Of a DNA stretch of 64,000 bases, positions 1 through 9,453 are shown piece after piece. This DNA is from Actinoplanes sandaracinus (GTDB taxonomy: Bacteria; Actinomycetota; Actinomycetes; Mycobacteriales; Micromonosporaceae). The stretch is from positions 59,754 through 123,753 of the forward strand of contig NZ_JASCTH010000030.1 of assembly GCF_030009775.1 (NCBI RefSeq), in the 5' to 3' direction. The stretch's first letter is position 1, and the number at the start of each line of letters is the position of its first letter. Below the pieces are notes generated by a model. It saw only the letters and a program-made list of their open reading frames with translations, searched no databases and was not told the DNA's origin. Made by a program: the position numbers and the translations under genes.

Positions 1-189
1 CAGATGCAGGACTACCTGCTCGGCGCCGTCCGCTCGGACTGGGCGGGCCTGCTCGGTGACCTGCACCGCATCGCCATCGCGTACGGCTGGGGTCTGCGCG
101 AGATCCTGTCCCTGCCGCGCAGCAACCGCCGGGCGTTCGTCGCGCTGCTCGACGGCGAGCCGGTCCCGCGCGCGGCGGAACGCCGATGA
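1..189 (+). CDS. C-terminal end of DUF6760-like eCIS protein (partial)
   Basis: The frame is open to the left edge, so the Met at base 4 may be internal or the true start. The 61 visible residues include an Ile-Ala..Tyr-Gly-Trp..Glu-Ile-Leu-x-Leu-Pro-Arg-Ser-x-Arg-Arg pattern. This resembles the short DUF6760 proteins (phage tail assembly chaperone-like) that accompany eCIS sheath and tube genes. Its stop overlaps the ATG of the next gene, so it is translationally coupled to the rest of the operon. The assignment rests on pattern and context only. Role by family: probably tail assembly; no catalytic motif is seen. Confidence 0.5.
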   Translation, partial: QMQDYLLGAVRSDWAGLLGDLHRIAIAYGWGLREILSLPRSNRRAFVALLDGEPVPRAAERR

Positions 190-1016
190 GCGGTTACCTG
201 CGCCGGATCGTCGAGCGCTCGTCCGGGCGGCCGCTGAGCGCGGTCCAGCCGGCCGTGACGCGGCGCTGGGCGACGGTGGCCGACCCGTTCGCGGCCGTCC
301 CCGACGCGCCGGCCGTCCCGCCGGCCGGTGTCGCAGGCCCGCCGCCGCCCGCCACGGACCACCCGGCGGTGGCCCTGCCCGCGGTGCTGGAGGCCGCTCC
401 GGCGATCGCCCCGCCGACGTCCGGCACGCCTCCCGAGCCGAACCGGCCGGCGGAGACGAGGTCCGCAGCGAAACCCGTCCGGCCGCGGTCACCGATCCGG
501 CCCAGCGGCGCGACCGTGGCCCCGCCCGGCCGGATCCGGCCCGACCCGCTTCGCGCGCCACCGCTGCCCGAGGCGATCACGCACCCGGACTCCGCCGTGT
601 CCGTACCAGAGACCATTCTCGCGGCGCCCGCCGTGCCCGCGCCCGTGCGGCCGGACGCGGCGCCGGCGGTCGCGAAGCCGGCCGTGGTGAAGCCGGCGGC
701 GGGAGAGCCGCCCGTCCCGGTGTTGCTGTCACCGTCGCCACTGCCGTCGATCGCCCCGCGCTCGCCGGCGACCGCGAAGGCCACCACCCCACGCCCGCAG
801 CCCTTACGCGCCCGGGTGGCCGCTCCGGCTCCGCCGCCGGCACCGCCCGCCCCGGCCCGTACGGAGATCGTGATCGGCCGGGTCACCGTGGTCGTCGAGC
901 CGGTCCGGCCGGCCGCGCCGGAGCCGCGCCGCACGCCCGCGGCCCGGCGGGCGCCCGTACCTCCGGCCGGCCCGGCCGGAGGCCTTCCGCAGCGATTCGG
1001 TCTCGGACAGCTGTGA
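186..1016 (+). CDS. Pro/Ala-rich low-complexity protein of the eCIS operon
   Basis: This 276-residue protein overlaps the preceding stop (ATGA) and runs into the next gene through TGATG. After about 50 residues with some complexity, including a RRIVERSSGRPLSAVQP stretch, the protein is almost entirely Pro, Ala, Val and Arg. It has no recognisable domain, signal peptide or membrane segment. It is probably a disordered linker or scaffold within the injection system. The position between the DUF6760-like and DUF4255 genes is the only functional clue. Bases 804-806 are an in-frame TTA leucine codon, rare in high-GC actinomycetes and typical of genes under bldA-type control. The reading frame is supported by tight coupling on both sides. 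Confidence 0.65.
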   Translation: MSGYLRRIVERSSGRPLSAVQPAVTRRWATVADPFAAVPDAPAVPPAGVAGPPPPATDHPAVALPAVLEAAPAIAPPTSGTPPEPNRPAETRSAAKPVRPRSPIRPSGATVAPPGRIRPDPLRAPPLPEAITHPDSAVSVPETILAAPAVPAPVRPDAAPAVAKPAVVKPAAGEPPVPVLLSPSPLPSIAPRSPATAKATTPRPQPLRARVAAPAPPPAPPAPARTEIVIGRVTVVVEPVRPAAPEPRRTPAARRAPVPPAGPAGGLPQRFGLGQL

Positions 1017-2317
1017 TGGCACTCCTCGACCTGTCCATGGTGACCAAGGCCCTGACCTCGCTGGTGCAGGCTCACATCAGCACGTCGCCGGCCTGGACCT
1101 TCGGGCAGGCGCCCAAGGTCACCGGCCAGCCGCCGGACAAGCTGGAGCCGGGCACGCTCGGGGTCTACCTGTACCACGTCACCGAGGACGGCTATCTGAA
1201 GAACGTCGCGGGGCTCGGTCACGACCCGGTCCCGGTGCGGTTGGTCCCGATGGCCGTCTCGCTCCACTACCAGGTCACCGCGGTCGGCGCCGGCACCGGC
1301 GAGCAGCCCACCTTCCAGGAGCAGGTGCTCGTCGGCTGCGCGGCGAAGGCCCTGCACGATCACCCAGTCGTCGACGACGCCACGGTGCTGGCACGTAAGG
1401 CGCCGCAGCCGCCACTGGAGGTGCTCAAGGCGGTCGGCCTCGACGGCGAGGGCAACACGTTGCGGATCAGCCTGCAGCCGGTCACCGCGCCGGAGGCGTC
1501 CGGGTACTGGAACTCCGGGTCGCTGGCCACCCGCCTCTCGCTCTATTACCAGGTGTCGGCGGTGCTGCTCGAGCCGGAACGGCCGAAGTCGATGTCGGGC
1601 CGCGTCCTCCGGTACGGCGTGCAGAGCTTCGCCGGGTCGGCTCCCCGGCTGGACGGCGCGCAGAACACCGTGCACGTCGAGGTGCCCGGCCTGCCGCCGC
1701 AGGATCTCGTCGCCCGGCCGGCCGAGGTGCCGATCGACGGCCGGGTCACCGTGACCGGCTACAACCTGCGCGGCGACGTGGACAGCCGGCTGGTGCTGCA
1801 GCACGCCCGATGGTCCGGGCCGGTCGAGGTGGACGACACGTGGACGGTCACCGGGACCGACGACGAGCTGTCCGCGACCGTACGGGAAGCGGCCGGCACG
1901 CAGGCGGTGGTGCCCGGCACCTACACCGCGCGGGTCCGGGTGATCCGCCGCCGCTCGCTGCCGGACGGCACGACCCGCGACTTCCCGGTGCTGTCCAACG
2001 GCACACCGTTCAGCATCGCGGCGCGGATCGACGCCCTCACATTCGCCGCCGACATCGGCACCCTGACCGGCTACACCTTCCGCTCCCCCGGGCCGCCGCT
2101 GCCTCCGTTCCCGCCGGACGCCGTCCAGCTCAGCGTCGGCGACACCGTGCTGACCGAACGCACCAGCACCGGCGCGCTGGATCCGGGCCAGTTCCGGGTG
2201 GAGTCGGCCAGCACCGTGACCTTCCGGCTGCCGGCCGGACTGGGCGGCGGGTCCGCGGTGTCGCTGCGGCTGGTCGTGCTCGGCGCCGAGTCGCCACCCC
2301 GCTGGATCGAACCATGA
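1016..2317 (+). CDS. DUF4255 (Pvc16/Afp16-like) family protein
   Basis: This 433-residue protein starts at the ATG that overlaps the upstream stop; a longer open frame further upstream is an artefact of GC bias. Residues about 5-190 match the DUF4255 / Pvc16 N-terminal type, with a LGVYLYHV strand, a LHYQVTA motif and a LSLYYQVSAVLLEP motif. In Afp/PVC-type particles this family is linked to capping and terminating the sheath-tube. Residues from about 225 look like an Ig/TIG-like beta domain (PAEVPIDGRVTVTGYNLRGD), which is common in actinobacterial members. Its stop overlaps the ATPase start by four bases. The family call is firm from motif and context; the exact position in the particle is inferred. 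Confidence 0.85.
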   Translation: MALLDLSMVTKALTSLVQAHISTSPAWTFGQAPKVTGQPPDKLEPGTLGVYLYHVTEDGYLKNVAGLGHDPVPVRLVPMAVSLHYQVTAVGAGTGEQPTFQEQVLVGCAAKALHDHPVVDDATVLARKAPQPPLEVLKAVGLDGEGNTLRISLQPVTAPEASGYWNSGSLATRLSLYYQVSAVLLEPERPKSMSGRVLRYGVQSFAGSAPRLDGAQNTVHVEVPGLPPQDLVARPAEVPIDGRVTVTGYNLRGDVDSRLVLQHARWSGPVEVDDTWTVTGTDDELSATVREAAGTQAVVPGTYTARVRVIRRRSLPDGTTRDFPVLSNGTPFSIAARIDALTFAADIGTLTGYTFRSPGPPLPPFPPDAVQLSVGDTVLTERTSTGALDPGQFRVESASTVTFRLPAGLGGGSAVSLRLVVLGAESPPRWIEP

Positions 2318-4365
2318 CCGCCGAGCCGATCGTGGAGACCGTTCTCAGCCGGGTCCGGCTGCGGGCGGCGTTGCGGGCCGGCTGGCTGCGCTCGCTGTGG
2401 GCGGACGAGCAGGGCCGCGCACCCGGCTGGTCGATCAGCCACGCCGAGGTCGACACCCTTCTGGCCGGCCGTGACGGCCCGGCGGCCGAGGCGGACTGGG
2501 CCGCCCGGGAGGGCGACGAGGGGCTGCGCAAACGGCTGGCCGCGGCGGAGTCCGCGCTGGACGGCGACCGCGCCTCCCGGCTCGCGCATCTGTGCCGGGT
2601 GTTCCGGCTGGCGGCGGCGGAACGCGACCTGGTGCAGGCCTGCCTGGGTGCCGCGGTCGACCCGGCGCTCTCCCGGGTGTACGGGTACCTGCAGGACGAC
2701 GCCGCCCGGCAGTACGTCACCGATCACCTCGTCGGCCGGCTCTACGGCCACCGGGATCCGCTGGTCGTCGACCCCGGTTCGGCGCTGTTCACCTGGGACA
2801 TCGTGCTGAGCACCGATACCGGCGTGGGCGAGCCGCCCGCCCGCACGCTCGATCCGGCGATCCGGGACTGGCTGCTGGGCAGCGATGCGCTCGACCCGGA
2901 GATGGCCGACATCGCCGGGGTCCAGCCGGTGCTCCCGCCGCTGGCGGACTGGCCGCTCGACGATGCCGCGGCCGCCGTGAACCGCTGGCTGAGCAACCGG
3001 CCGCCGACCCCGGTCCGCGTCCGGGTGGCCGGCCTCCCCGGCAGCGGCCGGCGGTCGTTCGCCGCCGCGCTCGCCGGCCGGATGCGGTTGCCGCTGCTCA
3101 CCGTGGACCTCACCGACCTGGCCGAGGACCGGTTCGGGCCGGTCTACCTGCGGGTTCAGCGGCGTGCCTTCCTGGACCGGTGCGCGCCCGCCTTCGTCGG
3201 CGATCCGTCGCCGGGCATCCGGCGCAACCAGCGCCTCGACTCACACTTCCCGCTTCAGTTCGTGATCGACGAGAACCCGGCCTGGACACCGCCCGCCGGC
3301 CATGCCGTGGACCACCTGGTGGAGCTGCCGGCTCCGTCGCTGGAGACCCGCCGGGCGCTGTGGCGGTCGTACGCGCCGTGGAGCGCCGACTGGCCGGCCG
3401 ACGACCTCGAGAAGCTGGTCACCCAGCACCGCACCCGGCCGGCCGACCTGGAACTGCTGCACCGCCGGGGTCCCAGCACGCCGGCATGCGCCGGTGCGAT
3501 CCTGCGGGACACCGCCCGGGACTCGCTCGGCGACCTGGCCCGCCGGCTCGACTGCCCGTTCGAGCGTGGCGATCTGGTGGTCACCGACGCGGTGGACCAG
3601 GCCCTGGACGATCTGTTGTTCGAGGCGCGGAACAGGGCCGCGCTGTGGGAGCAGCCGGCCGCCCGGCGGTTGTTCCCGCAGGGCCGTGGCCTGCTGGCGC
3701 TGTTCTGCGGGCCGCCCGGAACCGGTAAGACCATGTCGGCGCAGGTGATCGCGGCGGCGCTCGGGCAGGACCTGTTCCGCATCGACCTGGCCACCGTGGT
3801 CAGCAAGTGGGTGGGCGAGACCAGCCGCAACGTGGACCGGTTGCTGCGCCGGGCCGCCTCGCAGGATGTGGTGCTGCTCTTCGACGAGGCCGACGCGTTG
3901 TTCGGCCGGCGCACCGAGATCAAGGAGGCGAACGACCGCTTCGCCAACACCGACACCGGCTATCTGCTGCAGGCGATCGAGAGCTACGAGGGCATCGCGC
4001 TGCTGTCGACCAACCGGCGGGGCGACATCGATCCGGCCTTCCTGCGCCGGATCCGCTACGTGCTGGACTATCCGCTGCCGGACGCCGCCGAGCGGCTGCG
4101 GCTGTGGGGCACCCTGGTCGGCGCGCTGGCCGGCGCGAAGCGCGCGGACGCGCTGGCCGGCGGTCTCGCCCGGCTGGCGGCCGGCATCGAGGTGACCGGC
4201 GCCCAGATCAAGTTCGCGGTGCTCACCGCGATGTTCGCCGCCCGCCGCGACCGCACCGCGGTGACGCTCCCCCACCTGGTGTCCGGGTTGCGCGGTGAGC
4301 TGGCCAAGGAGGACCGCCCGCTGGCCGAGCGGATCCGGGAACGGCTGGTCGCCGATGACGACTGA
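2314..4365 (+). CDS. AAA+ ATPase of the eCIS (Afp15/Pvc15-like)
   Basis: This 683-residue protein uses the start in the ATGA overlap at 2314. It has two AAA-like modules. The first has a degenerate P-loop at residues 240-249 (GLPGSGRRSF, Arg in place of the Walker Lys). The second is canonical, with Walker A GPPGTGKT at 466-473, Walker B ending in Asp524-Glu525, and a downstream STNRRGDIDPAFLRRIR stretch with sensor and arginine-finger-like residues. The N-terminal 200 residues are helical, as in the ATPases found in nearly all eCIS clusters. By family it is thought to assist assembly or cargo loading rather than sheath recycling. Alternative membrane-protein or proteasomal ATPase roles are unlikely given the operon. 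Confidence 0.9.
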   Translation: MTAEPIVETVLSRVRLRAALRAGWLRSLWADEQGRAPGWSISHAEVDTLLAGRDGPAAEADWAAREGDEGLRKRLAAAESALDGDRASRLAHLCRVFRLAAAERDLVQACLGAAVDPALSRVYGYLQDDAARQYVTDHLVGRLYGHRDPLVVDPGSALFTWDIVLSTDTGVGEPPARTLDPAIRDWLLGSDALDPEMADIAGVQPVLPPLADWPLDDAAAAVNRWLSNRPPTPVRVRVAGLPGSGRRSFAAALAGRMRLPLLTVDLTDLAEDRFGPVYLRVQRRAFLDRCAPAFVGDPSPGIRRNQRLDSHFPLQFVIDENPAWTPPAGHAVDHLVELPAPSLETRRALWRSYAPWSADWPADDLEKLVTQHRTRPADLELLHRRGPSTPACAGAILRDTARDSLGDLARRLDCPFERGDLVVTDAVDQALDDLLFEARNRAALWEQPAARRLFPQGRGLLALFCGPPGTGKTMSAQVIAAALGQDLFRIDLATVVSKWVGETSRNVDRLLRRAASQDVVLLFDEADALFGRRTEIKEANDRFANTDTGYLLQAIESYEGIALLSTNRRGDIDPAFLRRIRYVLDYPLPDAAERLRLWGTLVGALAGAKRADALAGGLARLAAGIEVTGAQIKFAVLTAMFAARRDRTAVTLPHLVSGLRGELAKEDRPLAERIRERLVADDD

Positions 4366-4594
4366 CCGGGTGATCATCGAGGAGCTGTTCCTGCGCCTAC
4401 CGGGGCTGAGCGCACCGGCCGCCCGCCGGGTGTCGCGGGAGGTCGCCGAACGCATCGGGCACGGCCTGGGGAAGGCGTTGCCGGCCAGATCGCTGGGCGC
4501 GCTGGACATCACGGTGACCGCGCGCCCAGGGGCGAGTCGGGACGAGCTGGTCGAGACGGTCGCGGCCGCGGTGCTCGAGGCGCTGACCCGATGA
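4355..4594 (+). CDS. small eCIS-operon protein of unknown function
   Basis: This 79-residue protein begins MTTDRVIIEE, overlapping the ATPase end by 11 bases; its own stop overlaps the next ATG by four. It contains a short helical part (Leu-Ser-Ala-Pro-Ala-Ala-Arg-Arg-Val-Ser-Arg-Glu-Val-Ala-Glu) and a beta-like part (LDITVTARPGASRDELVETV). No family is recognised. A start 20 codons further upstream is possible in the open frame, but that extension lies inside the ATPase and reads as composition-driven. The tight coupling between the ATPase and the DUF4157 gene suggests an accessory or chaperone-like part for loading, which is inference only. Confidence 0.6.
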   Translation: MTTDRVIIEELFLRLPGLSAPAARRVSREVAERIGHGLGKALPARSLGALDITVTARPGASRDELVETVAAAVLEALTR

Positions 4595-7500
4595 GTACAG
4601 CCGTCGCGCGCAACGCCGCCACCCCGGCGACCGGCCGGCGGACGGCCGAGGTCAAGCCGGCGCCGGCCCGCAGGCCGTCCGGGCCTCCGGCGGTGGCGGC
4701 GGGCGGGAATCACCGCCACGCCGGCCCGCTGCCGGGCGACGGGCCCGGACGCCCGCTGCCCGAGGCGGTCCGCCGCAAGGTGGCCCCGGTGGTCGGTGCA
4801 CGGGCCGCCGACGCCGCGCGCGTGCACACCGACGAGGCGGCCGAGGCGTTCGCCGCCGGCCACGAGGCGTACGCGGTCACGGTCGGCACGGAAATCTACT
4901 TCGCGGCCGGGCAGTTCCGGCCGGGCACCCGCGACGGGGATTGGATCATCGCGCACGAGGTCGCGCACGTGGCCCAGGCCCAGCACGGCATGCTCGACCG
5001 GCCCGCGTTCCTGGCGGTGACGCCGGCCGGCCCGTCCATCCTGGAGACGACCGCGGACCGGGCCGCGGACCGGGCCGTCGACGGCGTGGCCGACGAAGAC
5101 GTCGTTACCGAACCCCGACCGGAACCGGAATCGGAACCGGAGGAGCGGCCCGGCGAGCTGGCTCCCGGCGGGAAAGTCCGCGCACCGGGCGAGGAGGCCG
5201 TGAGCGACGCCGCGCCCGCTCCTCCCGCCGTCGTCGAGGCCGGCACCGCGGACGCCGGACCCGCGGCCCGGCCGGACGTCCCGTTGATGCCCGAGCCGGC
5301 GGCCGGCCTGTCGGCCGGGGAACAGTCGCGGCTCACCGGCGTACGGCGCCGCGCCGCCGCCGCGAGCACGACCACCACCGCGGTGCCCGCCGCCGGCGAG
5401 AACGTCACCGCCGGCCAGGCGGCCGTGCAGGAGCCGCAGGTGGAAAGCGACGCCCGCGCGGCCCGCAAGCTCGTCGAGGACATCGCCGCCAAGGAGAAGC
5501 CGAGCGTCGACGTCGTCGAGTTGTGCGACCGGATCCGCCGGCTGATCGCCTCGAAGCGGCCGGCCGACGAGGAAGGCGTCATCGACTCCCGGCCGGTCGA
5601 GGTGGCCGACCAGGCCGGGCGGGGTGTGCAGTCCGGAGTGCAGCGGAACGTCGACGCCACCAAGGCCTCGTACGGTCCGTTGGACACCGCCCCGCAAGGC
5701 CCGGCGCCGCCCGCCGCGCCGGGCGTCGAGCCGATCCCCGGCGCCGCGCCGGTCCCGCCGCTCGCCGCCGGCGCGGCGACCCCCGACCCGGTGCCGGCCG
5801 ATCAGGTCAGCCTGGACCAGGACACCTCGGCGATGAGCGCGCAGGCCCAGAACGCCGGGCTGGAGAAGGACGCCGCCAAGCTGGTGACCGGCGGGCCGGT
5901 GGCCGAGGCCCGGGCGGCCCAGGGCGAGTTGAGCACGCTGGCCGCCGGCGGACCGGCCGAGGCGCTCAAGCACCAGCGGGTGGCGCTGGCCAAGTCCGAC
6001 GAGGACCTGGCTGCCCTGCAGGCCAAGGCGGTGGCGTCGCTGCACGCGGCGCGCACGGAGCATGCCGGCGGCGTGCAGGGCCAGCAGGACCGGCTCAAGG
6101 AGAGCGGCGAAGCACTGCGGACGCGGCTGTCGAAGCGGGCCGAGGACATCTACTCCGGCGCGCAGACCAGGGTGCAGGAGTTGCTGTCGGCGGTGCCGGG
6201 AACCGCGATGGGCAAGTGGACGGCCGGGCTGCCGCCGCTGACCGAGAAGTTCAACAGCGACCTGAAGATCGTCACCGGCCAGGTCGCGGAACGGCACGAG
6301 GGGGTCGGCGGATTCTTCGTGTCCGGCTGGGACGCGGTCGCCGGGCTGCCGGACTGGGTCACCCGGGCGTATGCCGACGCGGAGAAGAACTTCGGCGACG
6401 GTGTCTGCACGCTCATCCTGGACATCTCGAGCTACGTCAACGGCATCATCAAGATCGCCGACGAGATCATCGTGACCGCGCGTACGGGCATCACCGCCGT
6501 CTTCACCACCGATCTGCCGGCCGAGGAACAGGAGTGGGCGGCCCAGCAGCTCAAGGGTTTCGGCCAGAAGCTGGACGCGTTGCACGACCAGGCCGAGGCG
6601 ACCCGCACGGCATTCAACCAGGAGCTGATCGAGAACGCGGGCAACGCGGTGCAGGCCGCGCGCGAAAAGATCCAGCAGCTGCGCAAGGCGGCCCGGGGCC
6701 TGTGGGGCCGGTTCCTGGACGCGGTCGGCCGCTTCCTCGACGACCCGGTGAAGTTCATCATCGACGGCCTGCTGGAGATCCTCGGCATCTCGCCGCCGGC
6801 GTTCTGGGCCGTGCTGGAAAAGATCAAGCAGGTCGCCCGCGACATCGTGGACGCGCCGCTGGCCTTCGCGAACAACCTGATGGGCGGGATCGCGGCCGGC
6901 TTCCAGCTGTTCTTCGACAACATCGGCAAGCACCTGATCACCGGCCTGCTCGAATGGCTGCTCTCCGGGCTCAAGCGGGAGGGCATGTCGATCGAGATCC
7001 CCAAGGAACTGTCGCTGCGCAATGTGGTGGTGTTCTGCCTCCAACTGCTCGGCATTTCCTGGGCGCGGATCCGCAAGCTGCTGGTCGAGCAGCTGGGCGA
7101 GAAGCCGGTGGCCATCATCGAGAAGACCGCCGGGGCCATCTACACGCTGGCCACCAAGGGCATCGGCGGCATCATCGAGGACATCGAGAAGACGCTCGAG
7201 CCGAAGACCATCATCGACGCGATCATCGACGCCGCGATCCGCTTCATCAGCGAAACCCTGATCGTGAAGGTCGCCCAGCGGATCATCCTGATGCTCAACC
7301 CGGCGGGCGCCATCCTGGCCGCGCTGGAGGCCATCTACCGCGTACTCAAGTGGGTCTTCACCAACGCCGCGAAGATCTTCCATCTGGTCGAGGCGATCGT
7401 GAACGGCCTGGCCGACGTGATCTCCGGCAACGTCGCCGGCGTCGCGAAGACGGTCGAGAAGGCGCTGGCCATGCTGGTCGCACCGGTGATCGACTTCCTG

Positions 7501-9453
7501 GCCGACTACCTCGGGCTGGGCGGCCTGCCGGCCAAGGTGGCGACCGCGGTGAAGGGGCTGCAGGGCTGGGTGGAGGGCGCTCTGCGCCGGGTCGTCACGT
7601 GGCTGGTCGACATGGGCCGCAAGCTCCTGGCGAAGCTGGGCATCAAGGGCAAGGACGACAAGACGCCGGCGGGCGACACGGCGGTAGGCCTGCGGGTGCC
7701 GTTCGAGGGCGGCGGTGAGGCTCACGAGTTGTTCATCGCGGTGACCGGCGCCAACGCCACGGTCATGATGCGCAGCGAGGTCACCACCGTCGAGCAGTGG
7801 CTGAAGGACCGCGCCGCGCAACTCGGGCACGCGAAGACCGCACCGAAGATCAAGGCGGAGGCACCCGCGCTGATCGCGGAGGCGCGCAAGATCGCCGGCC
7901 TGACCGACGCCCAGGCGGACAAGGTCGTCGCCGAGGTCGGCACGGCAGCGACCAAACCGGCGGCCGCTCCCCCGCCCGAGAAGATCGCGAAGGACCAGGA
8001 AACGGTTGTCCGCGAGGAGCGGGAACTGGCCGCGGTACTCAAGAGGATCGCCGACCTGTACGGGCTTGCCGGGCCGGTCGTCGTGCGAACGGTGCTCCCG
8101 CAGTCGCCGGTCCGGCTCGAGCCGCGCCTGCCGCGGCAGCTCGTCACCGACCTCGCCGAGGGCGCCGCGACCGGCATCTTCAGCGATTCCCGGCAGGACG
8201 ACACCCTGATCGGCCACCTGCTGGCGAAGTACCCGGAGAACTTCAAGGACGGCACACTCCAGCTTCCGCCACCTCCGCCCGGCGATCTCCAGTCCGCCCG
8301 CAACCTGCGCAACCTCGCGCAGCGTGCCGGTGCGGCGGCCTTTGTCCGCCGGGTCGTTCTTCGCAGCGACCCGACCGGATTCGCGTTGGACGCCGGTTAC
8401 GACGTGATGAGCACCGGTCTGATCACCGGTCCGGCACTACGTGGTCCCCGGCAGCGGATCGAGGCGTTCAAGGCGGTAGCCAAGGTCGCGCCCACCTCGG
8501 CCAAGGGTCGATTCAAGCCGATCAAGGACACCACGGCGGCGGCGTACCCGTTGTCCTCCGAAGAGCCCTTCGATGCCGAGAAATATGAGAAGCACTTCGC
8601 CGAGGCGGAGAAGCTCAACCGCGAGGACGTCAATCTCGACCTGGACGACTGGTTCGCGCAGGGCGCCGCCGGCGGCATCGCCCAGGTCAGCCCGGAGGGC
8701 GCGAACCTCTATGTCGTCGTGCAGGGCGGCGTCTACGAGGATCTGGTCGCCGACACCGAGGCCGACGTCGTGGACCCGCTACTCGAGGCGGCGGTCCGGG
8801 ACGCGCCGGGGGTCCTGAACTTCATGACCAGGATGGCCTCGGACGGGGAGGTCGGCTCGCTCGGCTGGGACCGCTTCGCCCTGATCTGGAAGGAGGACCC
8901 GGCCAGCCGCGAATGGCTGATCCGCCGCTTCCGGGGTGCACACCGAGGCATGCACGAGTGGATTCCCAGTGACTACGTGCCGAGCACGATCGCGCTCGCA
9001 CAGAGTGCGGCGAATTTCCTCGACGGCGTCAAGTGGATCGAGCTGCACCACGCCCTGCGCACGGAGACTTCATGGCTGATCTTCGATACGCGGTATTGGG
9101 CGAAGGAGAGGCTGGGCCCGGAGGAACTCTGGGTGCCGCAGGGCCACTCCGGTGCCGTGTACATCGGAGGACGGCCGCGCACCGAGTATCAGGAGGACTT
9201 CCACAACGCCTTGCGTGCGGCGTTCGACAGCAGCACCGGCATCCATTCGTGCATCGAGCTGCTGTACGGCGTGTTCCTGGACTGGATCTGGGACGGCAGT
9301 GGTGTTCTCGTGCCGCTGCACCCCGGGTTGCACACCAAGGGGGGCCGGGTTCTTGACCCGGCGAAGCTGGCGGCCGAGCAGGCCGGCAACTTCGAGAACG
9401 TCAAGGGCGACTTCCGCACGATCCGCGACAGATTCGGGAGCGCGGCGACATGA
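4591..9453 (+). CDS. giant DUF4157 (eCIS core domain) protein, candidate cargo
   Basis: This 1620-residue protein carries a DUF4157 / eCIS core domain at about residues 52-135. The metallopeptidase-like HEVAH motif is at 122-126 within IIAHEVAHVAQAQHG. Residues about 140-430 are acidic and Pro/Ala-rich. Residues about 430-1040 are long amphipathic helices with repeated hydrophobic stretches (for example SPPAFWAVLEKIKQVARDIV), which suggests a membrane-active or packaging region. The last 230 residues form a distinct globular part with HEWIPSDYV, WIELHHALRT and GHSGAVYIGG motifs and conserved-looking His, Trp and Asp residues. By family, DUF4157 marks proteins carried by or closely associated with eCIS particles. 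The C-terminal activity is unknown. An LRR gene follows with a four-base overlap. Confidence 0.85.
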   Translation: MSTAVARNAATPATGRRTAEVKPAPARRPSGPPAVAAGGNHRHAGPLPGDGPGRPLPEAVRRKVAPVVGARAADAARVHTDEAAEAFAAGHEAYAVTVGTEIYFAAGQFRPGTRDGDWIIAHEVAHVAQAQHGMLDRPAFLAVTPAGPSILETTADRAADRAVDGVADEDVVTEPRPEPESEPEERPGELAPGGKVRAPGEEAVSDAAPAPPAVVEAGTADAGPAARPDVPLMPEPAAGLSAGEQSRLTGVRRRAAAASTTTTAVPAAGENVTAGQAAVQEPQVESDARAARKLVEDIAAKEKPSVDVVELCDRIRRLIASKRPADEEGVIDSRPVEVADQAGRGVQSGVQRNVDATKASYGPLDTAPQGPAPPAAPGVEPIPGAAPVPPLAAGAATPDPVPADQVSLDQDTSAMSAQAQNAGLEKDAAKLVTGGPVAEARAAQGELSTLAAGGPAEALKHQRVALAKSDEDLAALQAKAVASLHAARTEHAGGVQGQQDRLKESGEALRTRLSKRAEDIYSGAQTRVQELLSAVPGTAMGKWTAGLPPLTEKFNSDLKIVTGQVAERHEGVGGFFVSGWDAVAGLPDWVTRAYADAEKNFGDGVCTLILDISSYVNGIIKIADEIIVTARTGITAVFTTDLPAEEQEWAAQQLKGFGQKLDALHDQAEATRTAFNQELIENAGNAVQAAREKIQQLRKAARGLWGRFLDAVGRFLDDPVKFIIDGLLEILGISPPAFWAVLEKIKQVARDIVDAPLAFANNLMGGIAAGFQLFFDNIGKHLITGLLEWLLSGLKREGMSIEIPKELSLRNVVVFCLQLLGISWARIRKLLVEQLGEKPVAIIEKTAGAIYTLATKGIGGIIEDIEKTLEPKTIIDAIIDAAIRFISETLIVKVAQRIILMLNPAGAILAALEAIYRVLKWVFTNAAKIFHLVEAIVNGLADVISGNVAGVAKTVEKALAMLVAPVIDFLADYLGLGGLPAKVATAVKGLQGWVEGALRRVVTWLVDMGRKLLAKLGIKGKDDKTPAGDTAVGLRVPFEGGGEAHELFIAVTGANATVMMRSEVTTVEQWLKDRAAQLGHAKTAPKIKAEAPALIAEARKIAGLTDAQADKVVAEVGTAATKPAAAPPPEKIAKDQETVVREERELAAVLKRIADLYGLAGPVVVRTVLPQSPVRLEPRLPRQLVTDLAEGAATGIFSDSRQDDTLIGHLLAKYPENFKDGTLQLPPPPPGDLQSARNLRNLAQRAGAAAFVRRVVLRSDPTGFALDAGYDVMSTGLITGPALRGPRQRIEAFKAVAKVAPTSAKGRFKPIKDTTAAAYPLSSEEPFDAEKYEKHFAEAEKLNREDVNLDLDDWFAQGAAGGIAQVSPEGANLYVVVQGGVYEDLVADTEADVVDPLLEAAVRDAPGVLNFMTRMASDGEVGSLGWDRFALIWKEDPASREWLIRRFRGAHRGMHEWIPSDYVPSTIALAQSAANFLDGVKWIELHHALRTETSWLIFDTRYWAKERLGPEELWVPQGHSGAVYIGGRPRTEYQEDFHNALRAAFDSSTGIHSCIELLYGVFLDWIWDGSGVLVPLHPGLHTKGGRVLDPAKLAAEQAGNFENVKGDFRTIRDRFGSAAT

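Noticed and set aside
3241..8217. A 1658-codon open frame on the - strand opposite the ATPase and DUF4157 genes
   Set aside because: It is a GC-bias shadow: the protein is His/Asp/Arg-rich without domains, while the + strand genes have clear families and coupling.
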